Shown piece after piece: positions 22,560-36,319 of a stretch of 64,000 bases of DNA (positions are counted from its first letter, which is position 1; every line of letters begins with the position of its first letter). Under the pieces are notes generated by a model. The model ran no database searches, was not told the DNA's origin, and worked only from the letters and a program-made list of their open reading frames with translations. A program made the position numbers and the translations under genes. This DNA is from Polytrichum commune (Eukaryota; Streptophyta; Polytrichopsida; Polytrichales; Polytrichaceae): positions 34,130,440-34,194,439 of the forward strand of contig OX485807.1 in the NCBI GenBank assembly GCA_950295325.1, written 5' to 3'.

Positions 22560-24222
22560 TATCGGAGTCTAGTTAGGGATTTGTGGTGTCTACTTAAACT
22601 CATATGTTCCATACGTGAAAACATAGTGAATTATATTATAGCCTATAAATGATTATTTTATATTATTATATTCTAAAAATAGCATCGTAGATCCCAAATT
22701 AGTGGAGCAAAGTTCAGTTGGAATGAATTGACCCTCAAATTTATAAGGGACTTGTTCTTACTAGAGCCCCTTCATCCACAAGGCATGAGTTTACATCAAC
22801 GCCATAAATCTCAAACGATTGGAGTCTGACCATGTATAATGATCCATGTGTATAGAGTATCTGAGAATTTATCATATATTTGTTGATTCCAAAATGGCGA
22901 GTGACGTCAAGTCATGTGTTCGTAACTAGGAAAAAAAGAGGGAACTGTCGTATATGAGCATACTTTCCATCCACCCACATAGAAACTTGACCCCATGTAT
23001 GTTTGTGGTTGATTCATCATAGACACATTGGGTCTCTGAAGCTGATTTTGGTGCTACGTCAACTAGCAATTTTATAATATTCCAATTGTTTACGATTTTT
23101 AGGGTTCTTATGCTAGATGAATGAGAGGTGTGTCCATATGCAATAATTCTCTCTCTCCCCCCCAAGAGATCTTGCTCCTCAAGCTAGTAGGTGAACATTC
23201 ACAACACCTATTGAAGGGGAGGGTGGAAATCTTACTGATATTGTAAAGCAAGTATATTGGTAAATTTAGCCATTTTAACATCAAAATTGTGGTGGGAGAC
23301 TCCTAAATAGTTTAGTGAGTTTAAATAGGGATGATCAATAACAAACCTATAAAAGCCAAGTATTCACTATTCGCCCTTGGTAGGTGTTATGAAACAAAAT
23401 CCTAAGCTAGGCCCTCACTAAATCTTACTTAAGGTGAAAACATGTATATTTATAACACATGGAACGTATGTCTTGGTCATAGGATTATTAAAAGAGTGTT
23501 GTGCATTCTTATTGGCAGACACTAAAGCACCCCCATTGAGCTTATTTGGGGAGGGGTCTACTAATAGGGTCCATAGCCCTCATGCAACTTGGGAAAACTT
23601 TTATGAACCCAACCAAAAAACATTGCCTACCATGCCCAATTTCAATTTTTTATTATTAATTACTTATAAATATATATAATAAAAATTTAAAAAAGCACAA
23701 GTTGCCCTTGCATTCTTGAAGGTCGCATTCTCCACAAAACCCATATTGAGTGGACCTCAATTTCAAGGCCTAAAAGCCAATAATGTTGTAATTAATTTTG
23801 GAAGTTTAAAATATGACAAAATCCTCATTAGCAATGTTTTTGGGTCACATTTTTTTATTTTTTTTCACGTGTGTATATCATTTTAGGGCTTTCATTATGC
23901 ATTTCTTGTGTAATTTTTATTGGTCATTTCCATGTAGGAATAAATCTGGGGATCAAACTCAAAGCCCGTATTGTTTCAACTCTTTGTAACTTTTGCATGT
24001 CAAAATACACATTGCACAATCATGTGCAAACACCAAGACAAAACCAACCAAAAATTACACCAAAATAAAATCCTTCCTCTTCCGATCTCGATCCACGATG
24101 GTCTTCTTTGCGTATGAAAGAAGCCTTATAGAAATGAGAAACCTTAGCTTATTAGATAATGAACCCACTTCATAGGCTTGATAAGGAGGCCTCATTTAAA
24201 GGCACAAACCACAACCACTCAC
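22560..24222. other. Non-coding stretch
   Basis: No recognisable gene or terminal repeats. The interval is AT-rich with scattered short open frames on both strands that show no motif. Confidence 0.4.
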
Positions 24223-24590
24223 TACACTAAATATGATATTTAGGGTCACCAATTCTAATTGTCTTGCTCAATGCTAATTGTAAACCACCCGTGTAGTGTC
24301 ACCACCACTAAATGTAAACCTAACGTTATTTGTCATCCCTTGTAGTTTTTTGGCATTATAGATTTACAATGTTGCAATACACGGCCACTTACTACATAGT
24401 TTTTCATCCACGACATCATCTCATTACAAAACCGTTAGGATGTATAATGTACCAGTTTGTAAAAGTATTTCACTACAAAAACGTAAGTTGGAACGACAAT
24501 ATTTGTAAACTTGTTCATGAGAAGTGTCATTAGAAAAGTTACCATGATGACATTGAATACCATGTGACAATGAACACTATATTTAGTGTA
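24223..24590. mobile_element. TACACTAAAT-family MITE
   Basis: The left end TACACTAAATATGATATTTA and the right end ...ACTATATTTAGTGTA are imperfect inverted repeats about 28 bp long, in a 368-bp AT-rich element without an ORF. Confidence 0.75.
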
Positions 24591-25967
24591 GTCCCACCGG
24601 AGGATGAATGGGGGAATACTACGACGAACAAATAGATGGATGAATGCGTGCTAGATAGGTTTAATGTGGACCCAACATTTTGGAGGCACAAATGGTGTGG
24701 TGTGGGCCCTTTTTGGAATACAAGCACTCGACGGTTGAAATTGCAAGGGAATAAGGACGAACCTTTTACTTATAAGGGATATCAACAAAGTAAAGGCCGC
24801 TTGGGAATCAACACAAAGATTCATTTGAAGCCCAACATAAGGTATGTGGGCCTTATGTCATCACTCTTCTTAACTTCTAAATGCTTTTTTGGGGACTTAC
24901 ATGCCCCAATTTCTATGCATTTTGTATAGTTAACCTATCCAAAATGGTACAATTCTTTTTATCATAAGTTAGATACGATGACGAAGCATCTTCTTCCCGT
25001 ATTTGTTTCTTTGAAAAAACAATATAATGAGTGGCTTAAAGAATTTTCATTGTGGGAAGAGGTTACACCGTCCAGTCAGACCACGTGTCCATATTGGTAC
25101 TAATTGGCACGTCAACAAATCATGGGGTGACACCTCACCAACCCAATGACCTTCTAGTCTAGGAAAATATTTGAGGTTTCACATGTCATAGCGTGATTTC
25201 ACATAGCATAGCTCGATGAATTGAGCCTTTTTAATAGATATATTATAGTGATTTAAGGGGTATATGACAAGGCTCGTGGTTAAGATATTACACCATAAAG
25301 ACATGTGTTGCAATAAGATAGGGCTCTATATTTTGAATGTAAACATATAGGTTTGATAAGTAGTATGACTTGGAGGGTCTATGTGATTGCACAAAGAGGA
25401 ATAAAATCCTCACTTTGTCATGTTATGTATATTTTGTGTCTCAACTTTAAATTTGGAACCTGAAATGATAATCTTTGTGACATGCAATGGTTAACCAAAG
25501 ACAATTCCCAAGCCAATCCAATGACAACATTGTCTGTGGGTTTGGAAGTTCCCACATACTTTAGGTCGACTCTAGTCGAACTTCTTCCATCCAATTGTTT
25601 GCAAGTGTAACAATTCTAAGTCCATCCAAAAGTGGGTATGGTGTTCAAGTGGTGTTTGCAACTTCTTAAAGGTTGATTGACTAATTTATGGATGGTCTAC
25701 ACATGTTTAAAGCGTCTTCATCAGGAATTGCACCTCTCTGTTCTCAAATATATATAAGAATCACCATGCCAAGTGGGAAGTTGGGATGATGATGTGATGG
25801 CAATGTAGAATACATACTTGGCAAGAGATGATCCCTTGGGTCACACGTGGACAAGAGTTACTTGACACTCTAATTTTTTTTGGGTACTATCCCCACCCAC
25901 AAAGCCCATATGTTTTCAAAATCGTTATTTCCAAACATTTGCACTCCATAGGTGGGACAAGCATCAT
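24591..25967. other. Non-coding stretch
   Basis: A 97-codon frame at 24636-24929 has no recognisable domain. No repeat was matched elsewhere in the window. Confidence 0.35.
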
Positions 25968-26440
25968 GGTTGCTTTACACACAGACCAAGAGCCGTGACC
26001 ATGAAAAATCTAATGGCCCATAAAAATCACCCAAAGGCCGTACTATGGGAAATAGAAATCCAACTTTTTATTTGATGGGCCCTCAAGCTTACTGTAGAGT
26101 GAAAGTGGAGGGACCACGACATATGTTTGGGTTCGGGGCCCCACCATGACAAAATAATATTTCTAGTAGTTATCGACAATTAATTGATTGCCATGGTCCC
26201 TAGTTTTGCATGAGATCCACCTCTTTCGATGGACCCCAGTGCAATATATGGTAGACCACGAGGCATTATCCTCTCGATGCCATGTAGAATTTTCATCCAT
26301 TCAAATTCCTTTGGTCCCTCATGCTTTCAAGAGTCTAGTATATTGTGAAGTTGGACTGTCTCCAACTTCTTGACCAATTACATAATTTGTATATCACGGG
26401 GTTAAGGGCCCTCAAGCTCTCATGTAAAGTGGCTTTAAAC
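25968..26440 (+). mobile_element. GGGCCACTT-family TIR element, degraded left end
   Basis: The left end is 'ggttgctttacacacagacc' and the right end is 'catgtaaagtggctt'. The interior shares 'gagccgtgaccatgaaa', 'aaaggccgtac' and the 'ccatgtagaattttcatcc' block with the copies at 17825 and 33212. Confidence 0.7.
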
Positions 26441-26497
26441 CTAGAAAGCCGATTACTGAGAGAATATTCATAGAGAGATAATTGGAGACAAGGGCTC

Positions 26498-27270
26498 CTA
26501 CAATCTAACCTCGTTAATACGACACTCGTTTATATGACACCCTCGATATTACGACACATTTTTGCACAATCAAACTTTTTAGTGCAAAACTCCCTCTTTT
26601 ATACAACTACAACACTCGATAATGCAACATTTAGAATCTCCGTTTTGTCATATTAAAGAGGTATTTAATGCTAAAATTCCTTTCATCTATGTTATGTACA
26701 TCTAGAATACATCCATTTTCACTTGAGAATTACTTGGGAACTTCACTTATCATTGGGAACTTAAATGAGAATTAGGGTTACTAGTGTAGAATGGACATGG
26801 TTAGGGTTAGAGTGGCCTCCTACATAGTATACTGCCTTATACACGGGTGATATAGTATCACCAATATCTTGATGCGAAACGTCATGCATCATTTTTGTCC
26901 AGTTTCTTATCAGAGAACTCCTCATATTTTGGTGTTGATGAAATTATTAGTTTCCAAAAGTTAGTAGGGAATCTAGATAAGATGATAGTTGCTAACTCGG
27001 GCATGCAACACCATAGATCTTTAAACTCTTATTTCAAGAGTTCGTAAGAACATTTGTTTGGAGTTATAAGTTATTGTTTCATACCATCTATATTGCTTAA
27101 ACTCATTGTATATATATATTTTAAAACTCATATTACTTATGTTTTTGTATTCCCTCAATAGTACAACAATTTTATGCCATTTGTCATATCAATGAGAAGA
27201 CGACACCTCGATAATACAACTTTTCTTTTGTGTTTCCCAACCGTGTCATACTAAAGAGGGAGAATAGTAG
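26498..27270. mobile_element. Putative pogo/Tc1-mariner-like non-autonomous element
   Basis: Imperfect inverted ends of about 28 bp (CTACAATCTAACCTCGTTAA... at 26498, and the complement of CTACTATTCTCCCTCTTTAG ending at 27270). Inside each end are iterated TCGATAATACGACA-like motifs (five or more near the left end, three near the right). Motif-rich AACCTC-type ends are known in pogo-like plant elements; the assignment is by resemblance. No transposase is present. Confidence 0.55.
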
Positions 27271-28478
27271 TAGACTCAATATCCGATATCAACCGATATT
27301 GCTTCTCATCCACAATACTTTCTATAATTGGTGCTCATCAGTCAAGTGGATTCGATGTACTCATGGAAATGCCCTTCTACTTGCTCAATGTACTACTTGC
27401 CACAAGGGCCAAATGATTTTGGGGTTGTCGAAATTTCCCACATAACTAAATATAGCTTTAAAAATCGAGGGGCTGCCGAGTGAAGACATTGTTTAGTATA
27501 TGAAAAGTTTCAAAGATCTTTCAAGTCGATCCTTGTGTGCTAGGATGTATCTAGTCACCCGTCAATGGATACATGCCACTTGGTGAATGCCCATAGGGCC
27601 TTGGGGTTCGTGGCATTTATCTATCTATCTAAACTTGTCCATTGTGGATGAAGGGGCTCTGGTAAAAACAAGTCCCTTACGAGGTTGAAGGCTGGTTTGT
27701 TCTGATTGGGGTTCAATAGATTGATTCGGAGTCAAACGATTTGCAGATACTTGTTTTCGTGTTATAAAATAGTTCGTTGGTGTTTCCACCTTGTTAATGG
27801 ATGCATTTACGTAGACACCAGAAACCCCTAGCCAAATCCCACCGACTGCAGGTAGGTGTGTAACCCTGTTGTGGGCACTTCCAACTCCACCACCGATTTT
27901 GACCATTGGATTAGCTCGAAATTGTTTCATCCTTCCAATTATTGTTCGGAGAGGTTGGAAATAAGAGAATGGGGGTTTCCAATTCACAACACTTACCAAG
28001 GACGATATAAAAATATGTCTCCTATAAGTTTATGGTTAATTTAAACCAATTTAAACTCGCTAGATTTATAGGAGTACGGTGGCTTAGAATAGAAACCCTC
28101 GTGCTCCGCATAGTAATCAATGTTCTCACCCTCCTCCTTGGTTGGTGTCACGGAGCTTTACTCAAACAATAATGGAGTTATTCGTTGCCTGCTATAGACA
28201 TGAAAAAAAGCAAGTTGTAGGTAGTGTTCTATTAGCAATTGTTGTTTTAGCACACATAATTTTCATGCGACTTGATGTCAAAGAGTCTACGTCGATATCC
28301 AAGTGGTAAGTGTATCTTATGAAGACTATATGCTTGTTGGTTTAGGTATTTACCATTCATTATTCAATCATTTTTTGGTGAATTTCTTTTGGTCATATAT
28401 TTTTTCTTTTTTTCTTTTTTCTTTTACACACATGGAGGAGGAGACAATGATTGTGACAACAACCCCACGGTACTATAC
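27271..28478. other. Non-coding stretch
   Basis: A 124-codon minus-strand frame at 27625-27999 shows no domain. The 27880-27960 area weakly resembles 10500-10600 ('acttccaactccac...cattggatt'), probably an old repeat. Confidence 0.35.
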
Positions 28479-28700
28479 TACACTAAATATGATGTTTAGT
28501 GTCACTAACTATTTGGAGTTATACATTCCTATATCCTTTTACTATTCATGTAAGTTTTTACCAAGTAAATATGTTCATGTTCTAGACTGTCCAAACAACC
28601 AACTCGACCTTTGTTGGTAAAACAATGAGATGTACAATACACGGTTATAGCATTGTGTAACTTCAAATAGTAAGTGACACTAAATATGATGTTTAGTGTA
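28479..28700. mobile_element. TACACTAAAT-family MITE, about 26-bp near-perfect TIRs
   Basis: TACACTAAATATGATGTTTA at 28479 is mirrored by ...AAATATGATGTTTAGTGTA ending at 28700. It is the shortest member (222 bp), with the best-preserved ends beside the 2613 copy. Confidence 0.85.
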
Positions 28701-31700
28701 GTTTTGAATGGAATCCGTTATTGGATTAACACTCCAATATGAAGATTATGTTTCTCTATAAATGATCAAACATGCACTCTCAATCACACCCACTATCCAA
28801 CCTATAACAACAATGCGGTTTGTACAAGATTTCTAGTTAGTATTTCCAACTTGGACTTCCAACTAGAGAATATTACACCCGGGCTTAATCACCTAATCGA
28901 CTCCACATCGAAATTAACACATGTACCATAGCTCTCTAGTAGTATGGGCAACATTTTGCCCGCTAATTGATTAAGGTGCAAAAGTAAATTAGGCAACCCA
29001 TAAAATAATAGTTTAAAATTGGGCATATTCAGAAAGTAATTTAAAACAAGTTAGACATTCGTTCAAGTCATTTATTTAATTTATGAATGGATTTCCTAAT
29101 TTCATCTATGGCGGCTACGATTAACCTAAACACTTCCCTTAACCAACATTTCTTACCCTAAAGTTTGTCTTTTACTTATATATCAAGGTTTTGCTTGGCA
29201 ACAAATTTTGCTTTGATTTGATGCTACTTTGTTGGATTCTAGTGAATGTTACTTGCGTTATTGTGATTTTAGACACTTTTTGAATGTTATTTCTTTTTTT
29301 AGACACTCAACAAAATGAGATTCCCAAAAATTTAGGCACCTTCCAAATTAATTATTTTTTGCCCAAGCTGCTAGAGAGCTACGGTATGTACACGGTGGAA
29401 CAAATTATCACTCTTGAGATGACAAAAAATGGGACAAAGATACACAAAGAAAACTCTAGCCAAACTCAAAAATTTCAAAGTGATCGGCCCATTGAATTTG
29501 CATGCGGCATGCTTTGGGATGACGTTATTTGGCAAGTAACAACAAGCTTCAAATTTGAGGTAGACTTTGTTAGAAATTTGGTGCTCGAGTGGGGTGCTTT
29601 GTACGGACAACTCCTTGCACCTCTTATGCAAATTGAATCTATTTGAATTACTTAAGATCAAAGTGTAGTTATTTTGAGTATGGATGGACATTACCATAAG
29701 GAAATAAACTTGGATATGTTCGTGCCTCATTTACTCAAGTGTTATGTGCAATGACCAACCCATAACATGGCTCAACAAAGTCACAAACCCTCATGTGAGT
29801 GGGCCTAATTTGGTTACTTATCTTGATCAAACACGTATATTTGACATAGACATCAGATTACATGCTTAGACTTTTATTTAACCATGTACCAATGAATGTT
29901 CTCATATGTCCTCTATGGGACCTATACGATCATTATATAAGAAAGAACATATTCACTTTGATGATGAACGAGCTATTCATATCATCTCCAAAATTACTCA
30001 TATAATGGTTACAACCATTATTTGGATATGCTAATCATCTTGTACTAATCATGTGTTTCATATCCTGTGAGAAGTGAGTGCATAACTAAAAGTATGTGTG
30101 TTTAGGCTCACTTACAAGTTATTGTACATGAAGATTCATTGTTAGTGTGGTATGTTACTCACCCAATTTAGTCTTCTTGATATTGAAGTATTTATGAATA
30201 GAAGGATGTTAAAATGTCATCAAAAGACTCTTACAACTACAATCTGCAATAAGCAATGGTATGGTAAATATAGTTGGCCACACTATCAACAAGGGATTCA
30301 TACTAAGAAACATTGGGGATAATATGTGTGTGCACACCATATACGAACCCACATTAAATAACATCATAGGTCCAAGGAAAAAATGATGATATCTCCTTTG
30401 TATCTTGCTCATTCTCCACAAACAAATTGTTTGTCTTGTAAAGCTTCTCGTGCTCTTTCCACGAGTACCAAGATTGCCTCATAGTTTCTAACCATTTGGA
30501 TGTAGTGACCATTTAGAGGTAAGTTGCATCTACCTTCAAGAAATACATCCATGTTGATTTTTTAATGTTTTCTCCATTGATTCTTACCTAGGAAGTTTTA
30601 TTCAAAATTGCAGTTGCTTCCAATTGATACCTTACCAACAACTAGAGGTGAAAGAATGAGAACCTAGTGAGTGGTTGACAATCCAAGTTTGACTAGTGTT
30701 GCATGTTGCTTTGGAGCATGACGGTGTGTATTGTGGGCCACAATGTAGGGATGGAAAGGGTAAGTTACACTATAATATGGTCCACCGTATTACCAAAATC
30801 AATGCAGCAAAATTTGCATCTACATACAACCCTTTCTTTCCAAAGGGAACCATGCGGGCTTTCTCTCAAAAGAGAAGCCGCCATGGAGCCACTTCATGTC
30901 TTCATACATGGGGAGGGAGGGGGGGCACTCAGCATGGAGATTCTTGAATGTCTCAAAAATAAAAAGGTGCAAGTCGCGTTCAATTTTGTTTTCATGTGAA
31001 GGAGAACAATGCTCTGAAGTTTCTATGAAGCTCGTAGAAGATCACTGAGGCTTGAAGGAGGAAGCAAATCTTGAAGCCCCATGTGTTGTCCATTGTAAGG
31101 ATCGAACCATCTTAAGTAGTGTGGGGCAACACCTTAAACCAAAAATGTTTCAAAAGTGACAGTCAAGTTCATTGTGAGAGGCTTTCATCATCTAGTTAAT
31201 GAACTTTGACCACCTCTAGAATATGCATATGAACTCCAAATTTTGAAACACAACTTCTCGCATATGTTAATCCTAAATACACAAAATTTTTTTTTTTCTT
31301 TCATTGAGCTTCCTCATCTTAACCATCATCCAAATCTAGAAAAAAGGGAAACATCATTTCACTAGTTGCCCCAACTCGGGAACTTAAACTTTGCAATTGT
31401 TGGATCTTCTCATATTTTGTTGAAACAAAAATATTTCTTCCCCATATTTTCATAATGGAGTTGGTTTCCATGTATATAAAATGGAAACCATGGTTATGCT
31501 AGAATGTGGAGGGTCATGGACACATGCCGTCAGACTTCGATGTGTCCACTAAAGAGTCTTTAACCTACAAGTGTCAGTCACCACGTGGTTGAAGGCCGGT
31601 GTTGGAAGGAGGAGGAGGAAGTTAAGCTTAGTAGGTGATCCCGGATATGAGAAGATGGGCAGAGCTAGTTGGCACATACAAACCCTACCCCATTGGATTT

Positions 31701-32330
31701 CATCTACATTTAGGCAGGTTTGTCCTTATTCACACTAGAACATGGTCGACAAGTGACCTACATGGAAACTCACCCTTGAACCAACCCTTCAACCAATTTA
31801 GTCTATTTTTAGAAACCATTTAAAGTAATGCTTTGCATGATTGACTTAGCAAATTGACTTAAACATAATAAAAAATAATAAAAAATTGTGAGCATGCATT
31901 TGTGATGCATTGTCCACATGAAGAATAATGAATTGGTGACTCACCTCCTCAAACTCAAATAAAAAATCTAGCGGTGAAACCATTCATGAAGCTCCGTGTG
32001 GCCATGTGTCTAATTGTGAGAAGAATCGTAAGAATGAGCTCAAAAAGTTTGATGGGATTCACAAAAGATTCAAACCTATCAAGATTGTTCAAGAGAAACC
32101 AAATTGGCACTTGTGGACAACAATCAAGAAGCGTGAATGGCAGATTTTTTTTTGGTTGCATGGGAAGTTGAAACGTTTACTTTTGGTATTAAGAAATGTG
32201 TTCACACTTGCGTTCATCTATTAGGGGATATTATGCCATACATTTAGGAATTACCATATAGATACTTGCATCGTTAACAAACATGACATAAGATTACTCA
32301 ACATCGGTCGAGTGTTCATTTATGTTTCAA
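28701..32330. other. Long non-coding stretch
   Basis: No gene is recognised over 3.6 kb. The best open frame (29284-29646, 120 codons, overlapped by a minus-strand frame) has no family features. No terminal repeats or matches to other repeats in the window were found. Confidence 0.4.
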
Positions 32331-32681
32331 GTACACTAAATAGTGTGGGTCGCACTAATCTCCTAGAGTCCACACTAATTCTCATAATGAGAATTCATGT
32401 GGGCTACATTGATTTCCAACCCACACCAAATTGATAGAAAATTAATGGGGCCCACATTTTTTAGAATGTAGAATAATATTGTGGATGATTATTGAGATTC
32501 ATTTTGCTTTTGTCCTAATAGTAATATCCAATGCGTTTGGTTGGAAGTCTTCATGAAGACTTCGGAGGAGACCCGGGTTTTGGACCCATGTTAATTCCAC
32601 CTTGACTAGAAAATTAGTTTGGCCCACGCTAAGTATTTCCACGCTTGTTTTCCACCCACGCTAATAGGATTATTTAGTGTA
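32331..32681. mobile_element. TACACTAAAT-family MITE
   Basis: TACACTAAATAGTGTGGGTC at 32331, and ...GGATTATTTAGTGTA ending at 32681, give short imperfect TIRs. The interior carries repeated 'cccacactaat' style motifs also seen in the copy at 42253. Confidence 0.7.
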
Positions 32682-33211
32682 CTTCACTGCTGTGATGTTG
32701 TCACAAATGTTTGTTATTTGTTGTGCCTATTTAGGTGCGAGATACATTATTCAATTTGTTGAAACTCATGAGACTCTCAACATTGTCACAACTAAATATT
32801 AGCATCTCGTTGTTGGTGAATGCTCGCTTGAGAAAACATGCTAACATTGTTGAATAATGTTCTAAACACTTTATAATGTATTTTGTTAACAAAATGTTGA
32901 TATTAAATTCAATCATTCATGTTTGATTGATTGTATAACGAATACTTCTAACATTGATCATTGCATGAACCAATTTATGGAAGTTGTAAGTTGGACACAA
33001 ACACACCGCACCTCCTCCCTCCTATCATTCAAAACGAGAGTCTCGAGAATGGGTGGTAGCTAAGGTTAAACGAGGACAAGTCAACTCTCATTGATGGACG
33101 GAGAATCTACATGGAATCACACATAGTATGAGTGGATAGCGTTGCTCATGATTGGAAGCTAATAATTTATGGCTTGTTTCAAGGGGACCACAACCGATGA
33201 ATATATAACCA
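32682..33211. other. Non-coding stretch
   Basis: AT-rich DNA between two transposons, with nothing recognised. Confidence 0.4.
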
Positions 33212-33718
33212 AGGGCCACTTCACACACAAGCCAAGAGCCGTGACCATGAAATTGTGAGAGCCCAAAAGCAAAATGTCCAAAGGCCGTCCCAACACACCT
33301 CCAAAATCATGTAGTGTGGTCACGGACCCTCAAGTGTGTAGTGTGAAATCATATGTGATCGGGTCCACAACTGAATCTTATTCCAATGAATTCTATTCAT
33401 GCGGGTCCTCATGCATGATAAAATCAAATAAATCAATGGTTGTGAGCATTCGGAGTGCCATGATCTCCCAGTTGTGTGTTAGGCCTACCTCCAAGAGGTG
33501 GTTTTTCAAAATAGTCCAAGTGACCATGAAACATGATCCATTCGATGCCATGTAGGAATCCATGTAGACTTTACATCCATCTTACATTCACAAACTATGT
33601 TGGTCCCTCAAGCGTAGTGTGAAGCGAACTTGGACTAGCTCCATCTTTTCCACCAATGAGAGTGCTTGAAATGTAGTGGTCACGGGCTCTCTGTCTTGTT
33701 TGTGAAGTGGTCCCAAGC
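33212..33718 (+). mobile_element. GGGCCACTT-family TIR element, best-preserved copy
   Basis: AGGGCCACTTCACACACAAG at 33212 and ...TTGTGAAGTGGTCCC at the right end are inverted repeats. The 507-bp body contains no transposase. It serves as the reference for the copies at 17825, 25968 and 37584. Confidence 0.8.
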
Positions 33719-34759
33719 TTAAGGCCCTTCTTCACTTGATGCTAAATAGAGGGGTTTTAAGTTGGAAAGAGAGTTGTAGAGTAGAGGCGTCCATAACCGA
33801 TCACTTAAGAGATTTTTTGCCAAATATGGAGAAGTATAAGGTGGTGTATTTTTTTTGTCATGTGTAAGTAGATAGAAATCAAGAGGACTGCAAATTTTGT
33901 AGTTAGTTTTCTTCCTCGATTGAAATTACTATGAATTTTTGAAGCCAGAAGTTGGCTTGAGCATATTACCAATCTCTAGAGTATGCCATTACCGCTCATT
34001 CCCCCTCCCTTTAACATCAAAACCAAGGACATGTGTCCATGGCATTATTGGTTCCGATTTGATTGAACTTCAATCCCAATTTGATCAAATTATGACACTA
34101 TAGGTTCTCAATGGGGTCGTGATTAAGAATAGGTGCTTCGAATATAGTTATTTTGTATTCCAAGCTACTACTAGCAACACTTGCCAATCCTAGGTTGATA
34201 TCCAATGTGGCAAATATAATACTTGGTTTAGCAAATGCTGAACCTATAGCTACTACAAGATGCCCCCCCTCGGTTCTATGTAGTGGTAGCTTACCCACTA
34301 CCCTTGACCTCCAGTGACTGACGTTGTAATACTTGGAAGTTTTATAGAAAAATTGCCTTGCCATGTTGTTTGTTAACAACGGTGGCCCAACATTACACCT
34401 GGGGTAAATGGGAGGTAAACGAAATTCATTCGGTCAATGATCTTATTCAACAACCTATAATTAAGTGGTGTGTGGTTAGGTGTGGATCTAAAAACAACAA
34501 TTAGAGAGACATGTGTTTAAAAGTGATTGGACTACATGTTCAATAATTGATAATCATTCTAGGCTCAATATACACATATTTGGGGGGGGGGGGGGCAAAG
34601 GCAATACATGAACGAACTGTTTTACACACATGTCTTTTTGTTTTCCTTTTTGATAGCAAATTGCACAAGGTTATCAAATCCAAATTGAGGCCATAATTGC
34701 TTTCCTCATAATTTTGGAAGATCATATGAATATCTTAATCATTATGAACTCCTCTTGTA
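33719..34759. other. Non-coding stretch
   Basis: No gene. A 93-codon minus-strand frame at 34098-34379 is unassigned. A run of 14 G lies at 34582-34595. 34430-34570 resembles a reversed fragment of the CCCTCCCAATT dispersed repeat. Confidence 0.4.
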
Positions 34760-34985
34760 GTCATTTAATGGTCATATAGGCCCCCTCCCCCAAATTATGT
34801 TGATTATTGAGCTTAGAATGGTTATCATATTTTGAGCATGGAGTACAATACATTTTGGGCACATGTTTTTTTGATGTCCATTCTTAAAATCACACCTAAC
34901 TACATGCCACTTAGATATTAGTGTCAAATCAAGATAAGTAAATGAATTAGGCACATCTACCTTAGTGGATGGAGTTTTAAATAAG
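34760..34985 (+). repeat. Dispersed repeat (CCCTCCCAATTATGTTA family)
   Basis: 'ttaatggtcatataggcccc', 'aaattatgttgattattgag' and 'gatgtccattcttaa' match the copies at 10690, 13025 and 16905 in the same order. Confidence 0.6.
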
Positions 34986-36182
34986 ACCATGTGAGAATGT
35001 GCACCAAAAAGCACTCAAGTTTTGATGTTGTGGCAGCTTCTTTGGATAAAAACCCACGCCATGTGGGAAGAGCCATTAAAATTCTTAAATTGGTGAGGCC
35101 TGGGAACTAGTTCATCCCACCCGTTGTGTGAACTCACATTGTGAATAAAAGGTTCATAGTTTTTGCAAAGATGATGGGGTTTAACTAGGGTTGAGTGGGG
35201 AGAGACCTTTAGTGTATCACTTGGAGACCTCGCGTGACATGCCTTCACTTAGCCAACATCTCCTAAGGGTTGTTTTAGACTACGTGAGGAAGTGCATAGG
35301 TTGGCCCAAGACAACAATATTTGAGGTGGACATGATGGAACAACAATAAAAACAATGCCTCAAGTTGGAGTTCTCCAAAGGCCAAGTTTCTTGTCCGAGG
35401 GTTTGGGGTTGCCCAAGAAACTTGACCTCTGGAGAACTCTCCTAGCAAAATGTGTTGCCATGTTGGCAATCATGTCATTTTTCCATTCATGCTTGAAGTT
35501 CTTCACTAGAGAAGTCTTGGCCGTAGTGCAAACCCCGGCCAATGAAGAGCCCATTTTATAGCCAATCATATTGCTCCATTTCCCTAAACATCTTGATTGG
35601 TGCACTTCTTCACCGTAGTCTAAACCAGCCATGAAGCCCCCTTTGCACTAAGTATTTCAGAGCTCGAGTTGAAAGCTTGAACTCACAAATTTTGGGAGTT
35701 TGATGCTTGGATTCAACAAGCTTCCTTCCAAAGCTCGTACTATTGAGAGCCTTCAAGACTCAATAGTGTGAAGAAGTGTAAAGCATGCATGTTTAGAGCA
35801 AGCTATAAGGGGGCATTGAATTTAAACATTGAAGATTTCATGACAAACCAAAGAATGCTCAAAAGTCCATTGACTTGGGAACCACAAAATGGGAGTTCAA
35901 CCTCTTGACTTTAGGAATCGACTCCCACGAGTTAGATTAGGATTTAGACCCTCCGTAACTAATAAAAAATGGGCTGAGAAGTTGTTCATAATCGTTCCAC
36001 ATGGAGTTCATCAAGGCGCCATCTAAGGTAGATGTGCTTGATTCGGCACCTCATCTTGAACATGCACCCGCTTCTAAGTGGAGAATGGTTGGGTGTGTAG
36101 ATCTAAGACGGACACCAAAAAGGCACGTGTTTAAAAAGGTTGGACTATGTGCTCATAATTATTTAACCATTCTAGACGCAAG
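34986..36182. other. Non-coding stretch with a dispersed repeat at 35640-35880
   Basis: 35640-35880 is the plus-strand relative of the intron 1 repeat at 19430-19690. The frames at 35355-35632 overlap on both strands and show no domain. 36050-36182 contains a reversed partial CCCTCCCAATT-family repeat. Confidence 0.4.
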
Positions 36183-36319
36183 CATAACATTATTCAGATC
36201 CATAACATTGTTTTGTGGGACTCACAGTATTTCACATTTAGTCCGAAATTGGGAAATATCAAGGAAATATTCCATGGAATACTGTGAGTCCCACATATAT
36301 GGATCTGAATAATGTTATG
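36183..36319. repeat. Foldback element, 137 bp
   Basis: The outer 20-22 bp arms (CATAACATTATTCAGATCCA at 36183, complement ending at 36319) are perfect inverted repeats. A second inner pair (GTGGGACTCACAGTATT) also matches. Nearly the whole element can fold into one hairpin. It may be a MITE; no target duplication is obvious. Confidence 0.8.

Noticed and set aside
30209-30999. Open frames of 70-98 codons near 30.2-31.0 kb
   Set aside because: Two overlapping plus-strand frames and one minus-strand frame, none with domains or splice support.
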